This document shows, one piece after another, positions 5,697-21,386 of a DNA stretch of 33,484 nucleotides (position 1 is its first letter; every line of letters starts with the position of its first letter). The DNA lies in assembly GCA_011526105.1 (NCBI GenBank), contig WYAZ01000198.1:1-33484 (forward strand). Direction: 5' to 3'. Source of the DNA: Deltaproteobacteria bacterium (lineage in GTDB: Bacteria; Myxococcota; Kuafuiibacteriia; Kuafuiibacteriales; Kuafuiibacteriaceae). A program made the translations under genes and the position numbers. The notes under the pieces are model-generated. The model was not told the DNA's origin, did no database searches, and saw only the letters and a program-made list of their open reading frames with translations.

Positions 5697-8366
5697 ATGA
5701 CGAAACCGGGTCCATCGTTGGCCGTCACGGCGCTGCTATTGGTCGCGGCCTGCACGGAGGTTCCAAGCGAACGAGAGCCTTCGACGAACGACGCAGGCGC
5801 ATTGGACGCCGGAACGAACGACGGTGGTGAGCTGGATCCTCCGCCGGATACTCGAGTCCACTGGGGTCGATCGATCGCCGGCGTCGATGCCACGCTCGCG
5901 GCCGGGGTAGCCAAGACCAACGACGGATTGCTCGTCGTCGGAGCCTTCGCCGGCTCGGCTCGGCCCGAGCCGGATGGAATGCTCGAGACCTCCGCCGCGG
6001 GTGGGCTCTACGCGGTGACCTACACGACCGCGGGCGATCTCGCAGAGGCTCGCGTCATCGCCACCCTCAGTCAGCGCGCGCCTGACCTCACGCACTTCTC
6101 GGCCTCGGCCGCGGGCGCCTTCGCGATGGTCGGTCGTCTGCGGCCCGAGACCTCGGGCGATGTGGTCTTCGGTCCCTCGAGCGTCACCTTCGGCGCCGGC
6201 TCCACTGGGGTCACTATCTCGGCGGCGCCTCAGACGCCGCTGTATTTCGTTGCGGGCTGGGGCGCAGACGGTCAGTTCCGATGGGCGCTGGAGTCCGAGG
6301 TCGAGCTTCGTGGGCTCGTCGTCCTCCCCGACGGCAGCACGTGGATCGCGGGACTGTATGAGGCCGGCGATGCCTTCGGCGGCGCTTCGATCACTCCAGA
6401 CCCGCCGGACGGCGAGTCTCGGATCTTCCTCGCCCGGATCATGCCTAACGGTGCGGTCGGACAGCTCGTCGGCACCTCGATTCCAGTGAGCTACGAGATG
6501 TCGACGCGGGAAGTGCTCGTGGGCACTTCCGCCGGTCTGGTGATGACACTGGGGCGCCTCGTGACCAAGTTTGGTTTCGACGGCGCTCCACAGTGGCAGA
6601 CCGAGTACGACAACTTGGTCACGCTCCATGCGGCGAGCGCGCGGGATGACGGTTCGCTCTTGATCCTCGGAGGGGCGACCCGCCTGCCCTCGGTGCCCTT
6701 CAATTCGGGGCCCTTCCCGTATTTCGGGGAGTGGCTGTTCGTCGAAGAGCTCTCCGCCGAAGGGGCACGGATGGGTCGACGCACGGTGGGTACTCGGACT
6801 TCTCGAGACCCCATTCGCGTCGCGGCCGCCTCCGCGGGGGGATTCGTCGTGGGGGGCCACGCCATCAGCTCGTTTGTGTTGGGCAGCGAAGACCGACAGC
6901 GCTCCTACACCAGCCAAGGGCGGCGCGCCTTCGTTGCCGAGTTCGACGCGCAAGGCGAGATGCTCTGGGCGCGGACTGCAGCGGCGGAGGGCGCACTGTC
7001 TCGCCTCGAGGTGCATGGTCTCGCGGTCGCAAGTGATGGTGCCCCGGTCCTTTGCGGGGTCGTGCTCGAGCCCACGAGCTTCAGCGAGGGAGATTGGACG
7101 CACCAGTTCAACCCCGGCGCCGAACCCATGGGATTTGTGGTCAAGCTCATCGGGACCGGGGACGATCTGCAGGGTGAAGCGCCTCGCATCCTTCGATTCG
7201 AGCGCTCGGAGGATGCGACAGTGGGTGGAGGGTCGGTCGACCTTCACTTCGAGGTCGAGGGCGCAACCCTGGTTGACATCACTTCGGTGCCTGAAGGGTT
7301 CAACTTCGCCACAGAGGTGAACTCGGGTCAGCTTCCCTCCGGGCCTCTGCAGGCATCGTCCCGTTTCGTCTTGACCGCCATCGGGCCTGGAGGGGCGACG
7401 ACTGCAGAGGCCGCGGTCGCCGTTGAACCTGCCGACCGCGTCATACGCGCCGGGCTCCGCGCGCCCTTCAGCTTGGCGACTGATGGCGCCTCCTTCGTAT
7501 TCGTGGAGATGCGCGAGACCTACGCGTACGACATCGTCTCGGTGTCCCCTGACGGAAGCGTCTACACGACCCTTGCCGCCGGGGAGGCGCCGACCCGTGA
7601 GCTCGTGGCCGACGAGCAAGGGGTCTACTGGCTCGCCGAGCCGGCCTTCGATGAGCCCCTCGAAGTTCGCACGTTGAGTTCGGGCGGTGGGGCTGAGACC
7701 TTCGCGAGTACTTCCGGTTCTTTCGCCGAGAGCCTCGCGCTCACCGAGTCTCACGTCTACTGGAGAGACCACGAGGGCGCGCGGCCCGACTCTCGGGTCA
7801 TCGTGCGCGCAGCGCGCGATGGCTCGGCGGGGCGCGAGATCTTGGTGGGCGGACTCGCAGACAACTCGGGGGTCTTCTCCGTTGCTGGTGACCACCTCTA
7901 CTACACACGCGCGATCGGGTTCGAGGTGACGCTGTTCGTCCGAAACCTCGAGACCAGCGAGACGTCGACCGTGACCGTGTTGCCGGTCGAACTCGGCCAC
8001 CCTCACGTTCTCGTCGCCGATGGTGAGATCTTGCGGCTGGGCCTCTCGCCCCAATCCGGCGGCCTCAGGATCGCGTCCGTACCGATCCTGGGTGGAGCGC
8101 CTTCGATCCTCGCGGAGAGCGCCGGCAATCTCAGCGGCTTGCACCTCCCGGTCGACGAAGCCTTCATCTACTGGACGGAGCGATATCCCGAGGTGCGAGC
8201 GATGCGGGCCCCTCGTCTGGGCGGACTCGCAGAGCTGCTCGCGGGCTACGATTCCTTCGAGGCCCAGACCATCTCGAGCCCTCTGCTCATGCCCAACCAG
8301 GTAGCGTGGTTGCTCAAAGGCTTGCCTCTCGAGACCGGTGGCTCGCTCGTATCGGTCTCCCGCTGA
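5697..8366 (+). CDS. Large secreted lipoprotein with two beta-propeller-like regions and a central Ig-like segment
   Basis: This 889-residue protein begins with a clean lipoprotein signal (TALLLVAAC, lipidated C19). An Asp/Ala/Gly-rich linker (NDAGALDAGTNDGGELD) follows, of the kind common in myxobacterial surface lipoproteins. Residues about 45-490 contain repeated units such as GLVVLPDGSTWIAGLYEAG and PIRVAAASAGGFVVGGHA, typical of propeller blades. About 495-585 looks like a single Ig-like domain. About 590-889 has blades with VYWLAE, VYWRDHE and FIYWTER, reminiscent of YWTD-type propellers. No catalytic motif was seen; binding or surface function is inferred. It interrupts the usual nusG-rplK junction and lies between inverted groups of a short repeat. 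ATG 5697 is the natural start by signal peptide. Confidence 0.9.
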   Translation: MTKPGPSLAVTALLLVAACTEVPSEREPSTNDAGALDAGTNDGGELDPPPDTRVHWGRSIAGVDATLAAGVAKTNDGLLVVGAFAGSARPEPDGMLETSAAGGLYAVTYTTAGDLAEARVIATLSQRAPDLTHFSASAAGAFAMVGRLRPETSGDVVFGPSSVTFGAGSTGVTISAAPQTPLYFVAGWGADGQFRWALESEVELRGLVVLPDGSTWIAGLYEAGDAFGGASITPDPPDGESRIFLARIMPNGAVGQLVGTSIPVSYEMSTREVLVGTSAGLVMTLGRLVTKFGFDGAPQWQTEYDNLVTLHAASARDDGSLLILGGATRLPSVPFNSGPFPYFGEWLFVEELSAEGARMGRRTVGTRTSRDPIRVAAASAGGFVVGGHAISSFVLGSEDRQRSYTSQGRRAFVAEFDAQGEMLWARTAAAEGALSRLEVHGLAVASDGAPVLCGVVLEPTSFSEGDWTHQFNPGAEPMGFVVKLIGTGDDLQGEAPRILRFERSEDATVGGGSVDLHFEVEGATLVDITSVPEGFNFATEVNSGQLPSGPLQASSRFVLTAIGPGGATTAEAAVAVEPADRVIRAGLRAPFSLATDGASFVFVEMRETYAYDIVSVSPDGSVYTTLAAGEAPTRELVADEQGVYWLAEPAFDEPLEVRTLSSGGGAETFASTSGSFAESLALTESHVYWRDHEGARPDSRVIVRAARDGSAGREILVGGLADNSGVFSVAGDHLYYTRAIGFEVTLFVRNLETSETSTVTVLPVELGHPHVLVADGEILRLGLSPQSGGLRIASVPILGGAPSILAESAGNLSGLHLPVDEAFIYWTERYPEVRAMRAPRLGGLAELLAGYDSFEAQTISSPLLMPNQVAWLLKGLPLETGGSLVSVSR

Positions 8367-8736
8367 GAACGCTCTCCGCCGCGGTCGCACCTCGCGCCCG
8401 CGCGCCGAGATCCGGCTTCGAGCTTGCGCTCTATCGCTGTTCTTTCAGAGTCCGGGATTCGGCGGAGCAGGCCACCCCAACGGCTCACCTCACTCGCTCC
8501 TCGAAGGCGGTTTCGGCGAGTCGAGGAACGAGGCGGATGAGGAGTCCAAGGACGATTTGGCCCCAGACTCGCGGCGCTCACGTCTCCCTCTCCCGTTCAG
8601 TCCCGGCTCAGAGCCCGGAGACCCGCTTGGGGGGCGGGCAAGGCAGCGGGAAAATGCAGGTCGTGACGGCTCCTCCAGGGTGCGCCCGGGGCGGCGGCCG
8701 GTTCGCTCCTCGCGCTCCTCGCTGACCGCCGAGTTC

Positions 8737-8757
8737 GGGTCCAGTCGAGCGTCCCCC
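8737..8757 (+). repeat. Dispersed intergenic repeat, copy C (right side)
   Basis: It contains the exact core CCAGTCGAGCGTCCCCC preceded by GAGTTCGGGT. It is in the opposite orientation to copies A and B, and is separated by only 11 bp from copy D. Confidence 0.85.
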
Positions 8758-8763
8758 GATCGG

Positions 8764-8800
8764 AGTTTGGGTCCAGTCGAGCGTCCCCCGAATTATCCCT
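8764..8800 (+). repeat. Dispersed intergenic repeat, copy D (extended 37-bp form)
   Basis: The 37 bp from AGTTTGGGTCC through the core to GAATTATCCCT are identical to copy E. The extension GAATTATCCCT is not found in copies A, B or C. Confidence 0.9.
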
Positions 8801-8906
8801 GAGGATTCACTCCGACCGTACCCGGAAGGGTGGGGGGTCGACCACGTTAAGCAGGCCGGCCCAGCACTGCCCAGGTTCGCTCGGCCAGCCTCGGTCCGTT
8901 CAGAAG

Positions 8907-8943
8907 AGTTTGGGTCCAGTCGAGCGTCCCCCGAATTATCCCT
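8907..8943 (+). repeat. Dispersed intergenic repeat, copy E (extended 37-bp form)
   Basis: It is an exact 37-bp duplicate of copy D, 143 bp further on and about 120 bp before the rplK start codon. Its closeness to rplK makes an effect on that operon possible but unproven. Confidence 0.9.
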
Positions 8944-9062
8944 CGGCGGGGGTTTGTACGGGGTCGTAGGGTGTCCCACCCGGCGGCTCAAAGAAGTTTG
9001 TTGACCGGTTGCCAGGGAATGAAGGATCCCGTCGCTCCCCCACAGGTTAGAGGCAAAGCGTC

Positions 9063-9512
9063 ATGGCAAAAAAGATTACAGCGTTCATCAAGCTCCAGTG
9101 TCCCGCCGGTCGCGCGAATCCCGCGCCCCCCGTCGGCCCGTCGCTCGGTCAACACGGCGTCAACATCATGGAGTTCTGCAAGCAGTTCAATGCTCGCACG
9201 CAGGCGCAAGCCGCCGAGAACTTGGTCATCCCGGTGGTGATCACGGTCTACGCAGATCGCAGCTTCTCATTCATCACCAAGACCCCACCGGCCTCGGTCT
9301 TGATCAAGAAGAAGCTCGGACTTCACTTGAACAAGAAACCGGCGAGCGGCTCGCGTGAGCCCGGCAAGGTGAAGATCGGCAAGATCACGATGGCGCAGTG
9401 CAAAGAGATCGCGGCGCAGAAGCTCGAGGATCTCAACTGCTACGACGCCGATCAGGGCGCTCTGATCATCGCGGGCACGGCTCGTTCGATGGGCGTGGAC
9501 GTCATTCAGTAG
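9063..9512 (+). CDS. rplK: 50S ribosomal protein L11
   Basis: L11 binds the GTPase-associated region of 23S rRNA and supports factor binding and RelA activation. The 149-residue protein is collinear with bacterial L11: the proline-rich N-terminal segment [20 protein letters not shown], then [13 protein letters not shown] and TKTPPAS, and the C-terminal RNA-binding domain ending in [12 protein letters not shown]. It is the first gene of the L11-L1 unit, 88 bp ahead of rplA. Unusually it does not follow nusG directly, as a lipoprotein gene and repeats intervene. Confidence 0.98.
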   Translation: MAKKITAFIKLQCPAGRANPAPPVGPSLGQHGVNIMEFCKQFNARTQAQAAENLVIPVVITVYADRSFSFITKTPPASVLIKKKLGLHLNKKPASGSREPGKVKIGKITMAQCKEIAAQKLEDLNCYDADQGALIIAGTARSMGVDVIQ

Positions 9513-9599
9513 AGCGCCACGCCGCTCTACCGAGATCGAACAACAAGGTAGGAGGAGACGAGCTCGACTCGCTCCGCTTGAACTACGAGGACAACAAAG

Positions 9600-10301
9600 A
9601 TGGCGAAGCACGGAAAGAAATATCGCGAAGCGGCCGCACTGATCGTGGCCGACAAGAAGTACAGCCCCAAGGAGGCCTTTGATCTCGTGAAGGCCGGTGC
9701 CAAGGCGAAGTTCGACGAGACCGTCGAGGTCTCGGTGCGGCTTGGGGTCGATCCTCGGCACGCGGATCAGATGATCCGTGGCGCGGTCGTGCTCCCGCAC
9801 GGCACCGGCAAGACCCAGCGGGTCGCGGTCTTTACGCGCGGCGAGAAGCAGCAGCAGGCCAAGGATGCGGGCGCGGATGTCGTCGGCGCCGAAGACCTGG
9901 TGGAGCAGGTGAACGGCGGCTTCCTCGACTTCGACGTGGTCATCGCCTCCCCGGACATGATGGCCCTCGTGGGTCGTCTCGGCCGAGTGCTCGGTCCGCG
10001 CGGCCTCATGCCCAACCCGAAGACCGGCACCGTGACGCCGGACGTCGCCAAGGCGGTCTCGGACGCCAAGGGCGGTAAGGTCGAGTACCGCACCGAGCGC
10101 GCGGGCATCGTTCAGGCGCGCATCGGCAAGGCCTCGTTCACCGCGGAGCAGCTCGCGGACAATCTCACCGTCGTCGTCGACGCGCTCAACCGAGCGAAAC
10201 CGTCGTCGGCGAAGGGTATCTACATGAAGTCGGTCACGGTGAGCAGCACCATGGGACCGGGCGTCAAAATCGACGCGGGGGATTCGGCCTTCGCGAGATA
10301 G
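9600..10301 (+). CDS. rplA: 50S ribosomal protein L1
   Basis: L1 forms the mobile L1 stalk, helps release E-site tRNA, and in many bacteria represses its own mRNA. The 233-residue length is standard. Typical segments are KKYREAA at the N-terminus, [18 protein letters not shown], the domain II stretch with [26 protein letters not shown], and the C-terminal [16 protein letters not shown]. The 88-bp spacer after rplK is GC-balanced and contains no other gene. Downstream is a long leader before rplJ. Confidence 0.98.
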   Translation: MAKHGKKYREAAALIVADKKYSPKEAFDLVKAGAKAKFDETVEVSVRLGVDPRHADQMIRGAVVLPHGTGKTQRVAVFTRGEKQQQAKDAGADVVGAEDLVEQVNGGFLDFDVVIASPDMMALVGRLGRVLGPRGLMPNPKTGTVTPDVAKAVSDAKGGKVEYRTERAGIVQARIGKASFTAEQLADNLTVVVDALNRAKPSSAKGIYMKSVTVSSTMGPGVKIDAGDSAFAR

Positions 10302-10487
10302 TTTTTTATTGTTCCTGTCTATCGGAGACAGCGGGTGGTCACGAGACCTTAAGGTTGGAGCGCGCGAGCGAACCAACGCCTGCCAAGATGGCGAGACCTC
10401 GAGACATCCGTCCGGGTCTGGCACCGAAGTCAGGCTTATTGGGGCAGAGCAGCGGTTCTGCCCCCGGACGGAAGGAGGTGAATGCGT
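10302..10487 (+). ncRNA. Structured rplJ leader (L10-leader type)
   Basis: The 186 bp between rplA and rplJ have no ORF of note and can form hairpins. One is CTGTCT/AGACAG at about 10316-10332. Another is a strong 8-bp stem, GGGGCAGA/TCTGCCCC (10441-10464), just upstream of the rplJ ribosome-binding site AGGAGG (10473-10478). In E. coli and many other bacteria this position holds the L10 leader bound by the L10-L12 complex for feedback control. Identity as that family rests on position and fold potential; a covariance-model search against the Rfam L10 leader would decide it. Confidence 0.55.
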
Positions 10488-11021
10488 ATGCCAATGACGC
10501 GTCAGGCTAAGGAGGAGATGGTCCAGAATCTCACCGACAAGATGGCGAAAGCCAAAGGTGGGCTCGTGGCCAACTACGCCGGCCTGAATGTCGCCGCGGT
10601 CAGTGAGATCCGGCGAGCGTTCCGACAAGCAGGGGCAGAGTACAAGGTCGTGAAGAACCGACTCATGCGAAGGGCCCTCACGGGCTCTGGGCGTGAGCCG
10701 CTTCAAGAGCTGTTCTCGAATACCACCGCGGTGGTGCTGAGCTTCTCGGACGAAGTGGGCAAAGTGGGCAAGGTGGCCCAAGAACTGTCGAGGAAGTTCG
10801 ACAAGTTCAAGGTCAAGGGCGGGTTCGTGGAGAACGACCTGCTCAAGGGAGCATCCGCTCTCGACACCATCGCTGCCCTACCCACGTTGGATGAGGCGCG
10901 AGCTCAGTTGCTCGGCGTCGTGAATGCACCGGCAGCCAAGCTGCTCGCGCAGATCAACGCACCGGCACAGAACATTGTCGGGGTCATCCTAGCGAAGAAG
11001 GACAAGGACGAGGGCAACTAG
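10488..11021 (+). CDS. rplJ: 50S ribosomal protein L10
   Basis: L10 anchors the L7/L12 stalk and, with L12, represses translation of its own mRNA. The N-terminal globular part carries typical features: GLVANYAGLNVAAVSEIRR, then AEYKVVKNRLMRRAL. The C-terminal helix that binds L12 dimers follows. Three in-frame ATGs lie close together at 10482, 10488 and 10494. I chose 10488 because AGGAGG (10473-10478) is then 9 bp away, giving a 177-residue protein. ATG 10482 is too close to the ribosome-binding site, while 10494 remains possible. rplL follows after 70 bp. Confidence 0.96.
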   Translation: MPMTRQAKEEMVQNLTDKMAKAKGGLVANYAGLNVAAVSEIRRAFRQAGAEYKVVKNRLMRRALTGSGREPLQELFSNTTAVVLSFSDEVGKVGKVAQELSRKFDKFKVKGGFVENDLLKGASALDTIAALPTLDEARAQLLGVVNAPAAKLLAQINAPAQNIVGVILAKKDKDEGN

Positions 11022-11091
11022 CCCGCTCGTCCGCGCAGAGTTTCTCGAGGTTGCGCCTATGGGCGCTGAAGAGTTTTGAAGGAGTACTAAA

Positions 11092-11469
11092 ATGGCTGAT
11101 CTAGCAAAAATCTCTAACGACCTTTCTGGTCTCACCGTCGTCGAGGCTTCCGAGCTCGTGAAGATGCTCGAGGAGAAGTGGGGCGTCAAAGCCGCCTCCG
11201 GTGGCGGCATGATGATGGCGATGCCCGCGGCGGCCGCTGCGGCTCCGGCCGAGGAGAAGACGGAATTCAACGTCGTCCTCCTCGAGGCGGGCGGCAACAA
11301 GATCGCGGTCATCAAGGAAGTCCGCACGATCACCGGCCTGGGTCTCAAAGAGGCCAAGGACCTGGTCGATGGTGCCCCCAAGACCCTGAAAGAGGGCGTG
11401 GACAAGGACGAGGCCAACAAGATCAAAGAGGCGCTCGAAAAGGCTGGCGCCAAAGTCGAGGTCAAGTAG
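11092..11469 (+). CDS. rplL: 50S ribosomal protein L7/L12
   Basis: L7/L12 dimers form the flexible stalk that recruits GTPase factors. The 125-residue protein has the N-terminal dimerisation helices (about 1-32), a glycine- and alanine-rich hinge ([16 protein letters not shown]), and the C-terminal factor-binding domain with [36 protein letters not shown] and [13 protein letters not shown] good ribosome-binding site, GAAGGAG, precedes ATG 11092. A probable attenuator lies just after the stop, which would set the ratio of stalk protein to RNA polymerase transcripts. Confidence 0.98.
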   Translation: MADLAKISNDLSGLTVVEASELVKMLEEKWGVKAASGGGMMMAMPAAAAAAPAEEKTEFNVVLLEAGGNKIAVIKEVRTITGLGLKEAKDLVDGAPKTLKEGVDKDEANKIKEALEKAGAKVEVK

Positions 11470-11482
11470 ACCGAGACCAGCA

Positions 11483-11531
11483 AGCAGTCGGTCGGAGTCG
11501 CCTCGTGCGGACCCGACCGACCGCTGCTTTT
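11483..11531 (+). terminator. Probable attenuator/intrinsic terminator between rplL and rpoB
   Basis: AGCAG and TCGGTCGG on the left pair with CCGACCGA and CTGCT on the right. This gives 8 bp plus 5 bp with a 3-nt bulge, followed directly by a short T-run (11528-11531). The short T-run suggests partial termination, as at the E. coli rplL-rpoB attenuator. Confidence 0.6.
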
Positions 11532-11616
11532 CGGGGAGAATGACGGAGCAGAGCAGAAGAGGGGTCACCGTAACAGTCGAGAAATTCTCGATGTTTTGCG
11601 GCGCCCCCCTTTCTGC

Positions 11617-11645
11617 TTGACACCTTGGGCTTGCCCGGCGATTTG
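11617..11645 (+). promoter_or_regulatory. Possible internal promoter for rpoBC
   Basis: TTGACA at 11617-11622 is a perfect -35 box, but the best -10 at 17-bp spacing (GATTTG) is poor and overlaps the start of a hairpin. Listed because the -35 is exact and lies after the attenuator; support is weak. Confidence 0.25.
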
Positions 11646-11651
11646 CCGGGC
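11633..11651 (+). other. Hairpin in the rpoB leader
   Basis: GCCCGGC and GCCGGGC form a perfect 7-bp stem with a GATTT loop. No T-run follows, so an RNA-processing or stability role is more likely than termination. Confidence 0.45.
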
Positions 11652-11746
11652 CTGACTTCCCGTTAGCCGTTGAAAGCGAGGGTCTCCGGGCCAGTCCCGG
11701 TGTTCACCGTCGCTGTCTGCGTTTAACGGGGGTTCACTTGAAGAGG

Positions 11747-11762
11747 ACGGACGAGAGTCCGT
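11747..11762 (+). other. GNRA-tetraloop hairpin upstream of the rpoB start
   Basis: ACGGAC and GTCCGT pair perfectly around a GAGA tetraloop, ending 21 bp before ATG 11784 and just ahead of the GAGGAGA ribosome-binding site. It may tune rpoB translation. Confidence 0.45.
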
Positions 11763-11783
11763 GCCGAGGAGATCGCCGCATCC

Positions 11784-16013
<4,230 letters not shown>

Positions 16014-16092
16014 CCGCGCGAGCCGCCAAACGAACAGATCGAACGAGTTTTTTAGATACGAGTTTAGGGTTTAGAACCCCCAAGGAGCCAAC

Positions 16093-20325
<4,233 letters not shown>

Positions 20326-20333
20326 GCCTTGGG

Positions 20334-20349
20334 AACCCCTCCTGGGGTT
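20334..20349 (+). other. Hairpin abutting the ribosome-binding site downstream of rpoC
   Basis: AACCCC and GGGGTT form a 6-bp stem with a TCCT loop, and the next bases are AGGAGG (20350-20355), the ribosome-binding site of the next gene. There is no T-run, so it is unlikely to be a terminator; it could affect translation of the downstream gene. Confidence 0.4.
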
Positions 20350-20360
20350 AGGAGGATGGC

Positions 20361-21080
20361 ATGGGTATCGAACTTCCGGACCAGTTGACGCTTCGTGAGG
20401 TGCGCCTCGAGATGGCGTACACCGCGGCGCGCTTGAACGCGCTGGAAGAGACCCGGCATCTCGCCGCTGACTTCTCCGAGACTGCGGATCGCATCCGGCA
20501 GCTCGAAGAGGAGCAGTCTCAGCTCGAGATCCAACGGGTCGAGACCCAGGCGATGATCGAGATCGCCGACGACGAGTGGGACGACGTGATGCTGTCGTTC
20601 CAGCGGCGGCTGCTCGATCTGTCGGGCCAGAGCCTGGATCATCAGCTCTACCGCAAGTACTTCGCCGAGATCCCATCTCAGGTGACCAGCCTCTCGTACG
20701 CGGCCGAGATCATGATCTCGAAGGACCTCGAGGCTGACCTCGAGAAGGAAGAGATGCCCGAGCTGCGGCTCTTCGCGGATCGCCTCCGAGAGAAGCGGGT
20801 GCCGCTCGAGAACGCGCTCCGGGAGCGCACGAGGCTCGAGGTCGAGATCGCCAAGTTCCAGAACCGCGTGGCCCTGGCCAAGCAGCTCTCGAACAAGCTC
20901 CGGCGTATCTCACTCGCCAACCTCGAGGAGCTGGCGGTCGCCAAAGACCGAGGCCCATCGTGGTCTTGGCGCTTCTTTAGGGCCTACAACGTCGACATCG
21001 ACAGCTTCGACCAAGACGGCGCAGAGCCCGTCGTGCCGACCAACGGCGCCTTCGAAGATGGCGCCACCGCCCACGCTTAG
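20361..21080 (+). CDS. Coiled-coil protein of unknown function, downstream of rpoC
   Basis: This 239-residue protein has no signal peptide or membrane segment and is dominated by charged heptad-like helices. One runs from about residue 22 to 75 (with RIRQLEEEQSQLEIQRVETQ) and another from about 120 to 190 (with ELRLFADRLREKRVPLENAL). A short aromatic segment, PSWSWRFFRAYNVDIDSF, lies near the C-terminus, followed by an acidic, disordered-looking tail. I do not recognise a family. AGGAGG 5 bp before ATG 20361 is a strong ribosome-binding site. The 35-bp gap from rpoC suggests cotranscription with the polymerase operon, so a role near RNA polymerase or the envelope is only a guess. The stop codon lies in the arm of a 161-bp inverted-repeat element. 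Confidence 0.88.
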   Translation: MGIELPDQLTLREVRLEMAYTAARLNALEETRHLAADFSETADRIRQLEEEQSQLEIQRVETQAMIEIADDEWDDVMLSFQRRLLDLSGQSLDHQLYRKYFAEIPSQVTSLSYAAEIMISKDLEADLEKEEMPELRLFADRLREKRVPLENALRERTRLEVEIAKFQNRVALAKQLSNKLRRISLANLEELAVAKDRGPSWSWRFFRAYNVDIDSFDQDGAEPVVPTNGAFEDGATAHA

Positions 21081-21238
21081 AGAGCCGAACCGCATCCCTC
21101 CCGTCCTCGGACTTGCCCCCGAGATCTCTGCCTGCGTTGCTCCTCAATCGCTGGGGCCGACCCAACTCAATCGTCACGCCTTGCCAGAGATTCCGGGTTC
21201 TTCGTCCGACTCGGTCCGATATGCGGATCGGCTCTCTA
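21078..21238. repeat. 161-bp inverted-repeat element with TA ends, MITE-like or structured RNA
   Basis: The left arm TAGAGAGCCGAACCGCAT (21078-21095) and right arm ATGCGGATCGGCTCTCTA (21221-21238) are reverse complements at 17 of 18 positions, and the match stops exactly at terminal TA on both sides. Two shorter nested complementary pairs lie inside: TCGGAC (21107) with GTCCGA (21214), and ATCTCTG (21124) with CAGAGAT (21185). TA ends fit a non-autonomous element of IS630/Tc1-mariner type, which duplicate TA. Alternatively it is a 3'-UTR RNA fold. Its left end supplies the stop codon of the upstream gene. Confidence 0.6.
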
Positions 21239-21386
21239 GAACGCAGCTCGAAACCCCCTCGGTCGCGCTTTCGGCCGATCCGCGTCGGCCCGCCGTGTTG
21301 GGCCTCGCGTCCTGGCCGTCTCGCTCGGTCCGGGGTTCTGAGCCGCGTTCTGGCCTTCCGCCGCGCGCCCCCTCTACACTCGTGAG
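21081..21386. other. 306-bp intergenic region between the coiled-coil gene and a lipoprotein gene
   Basis: The left half is occupied by the 161-bp inverted-repeat element. In the remaining 148 bp I see no gene and no convincing promoter, though the start signals of the lipoprotein gene at 21387 should be here. Confidence 0.55.

Larger units (their letters stand above)
8367..9062. other. 696-bp intergenic region before rplK with repeats, no supported gene
   Basis: I see no gene here. Three copies of the dispersed repeat lie at 8737-8757, 8769-8789 and 8912-8932. The promoter of the rplK operon is expected near the right end. TTGACC at 9001-9006 is a possible -35 box but no good -10 follows at normal spacing. 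AGAGG near 9049 is the likely ribosome-binding site of rplK. L1 autoregulates this operon in E. coli by binding the rplK leader; I could not identify such a site with confidence. Confidence 0.6.
11470..11783 (+). other. 314-bp rplL-rpoB intergenic region
   Basis: No gene is present. The region carries a terminator-like hairpin (11483-11531), a GAGAA/TTCTC mini-palindrome at about 11579-11589, a possible -35 box, a GCCCGGC/GCCGGGC hairpin (11633-11651), and a GNRA-loop hairpin right before the rpoB ribosome-binding site. In E. coli the equivalent spacer holds an attenuator and an RNase III site, so regulated read-through into rpoBC is the likely role. Confidence 0.6.

Noticed and set aside
5452-5700. 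82-codon plus-strand frame between nusG and the large lipoprotein
   Set aside because: No ribosome-binding site, no hydrophobic or family pattern, and it overlaps the next gene's start; not supported as a gene.
5736-8390. Minus-strand open frame of 884 codons opposite the large lipoprotein
   Set aside because: The plus-strand frame has a signal peptide, lipobox and propeller repeats; the minus frame has none and is Arg/Glu/Gly-rich.
8338-8802. 154-codon frame overlapping the end of the large lipoprotein and the repeats
   Set aside because: It is Arg/Ser/Pro-rich, includes the dispersed repeats, and has no signal of translation.
5277-8943. CRISPR array made of the five short repeats
   Set aside because: Copies are in two orientations, irregularly spaced (11 bp to over 3 kb), with no regular unique spacers and no cas genes.
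9267-10781. Minus-strand open frame of 504 codons across rplK, rplA and rplJ
   Set aside because: It runs through three well-conserved ribosomal protein genes and their intergenic spacers and shows no recognisable domain.
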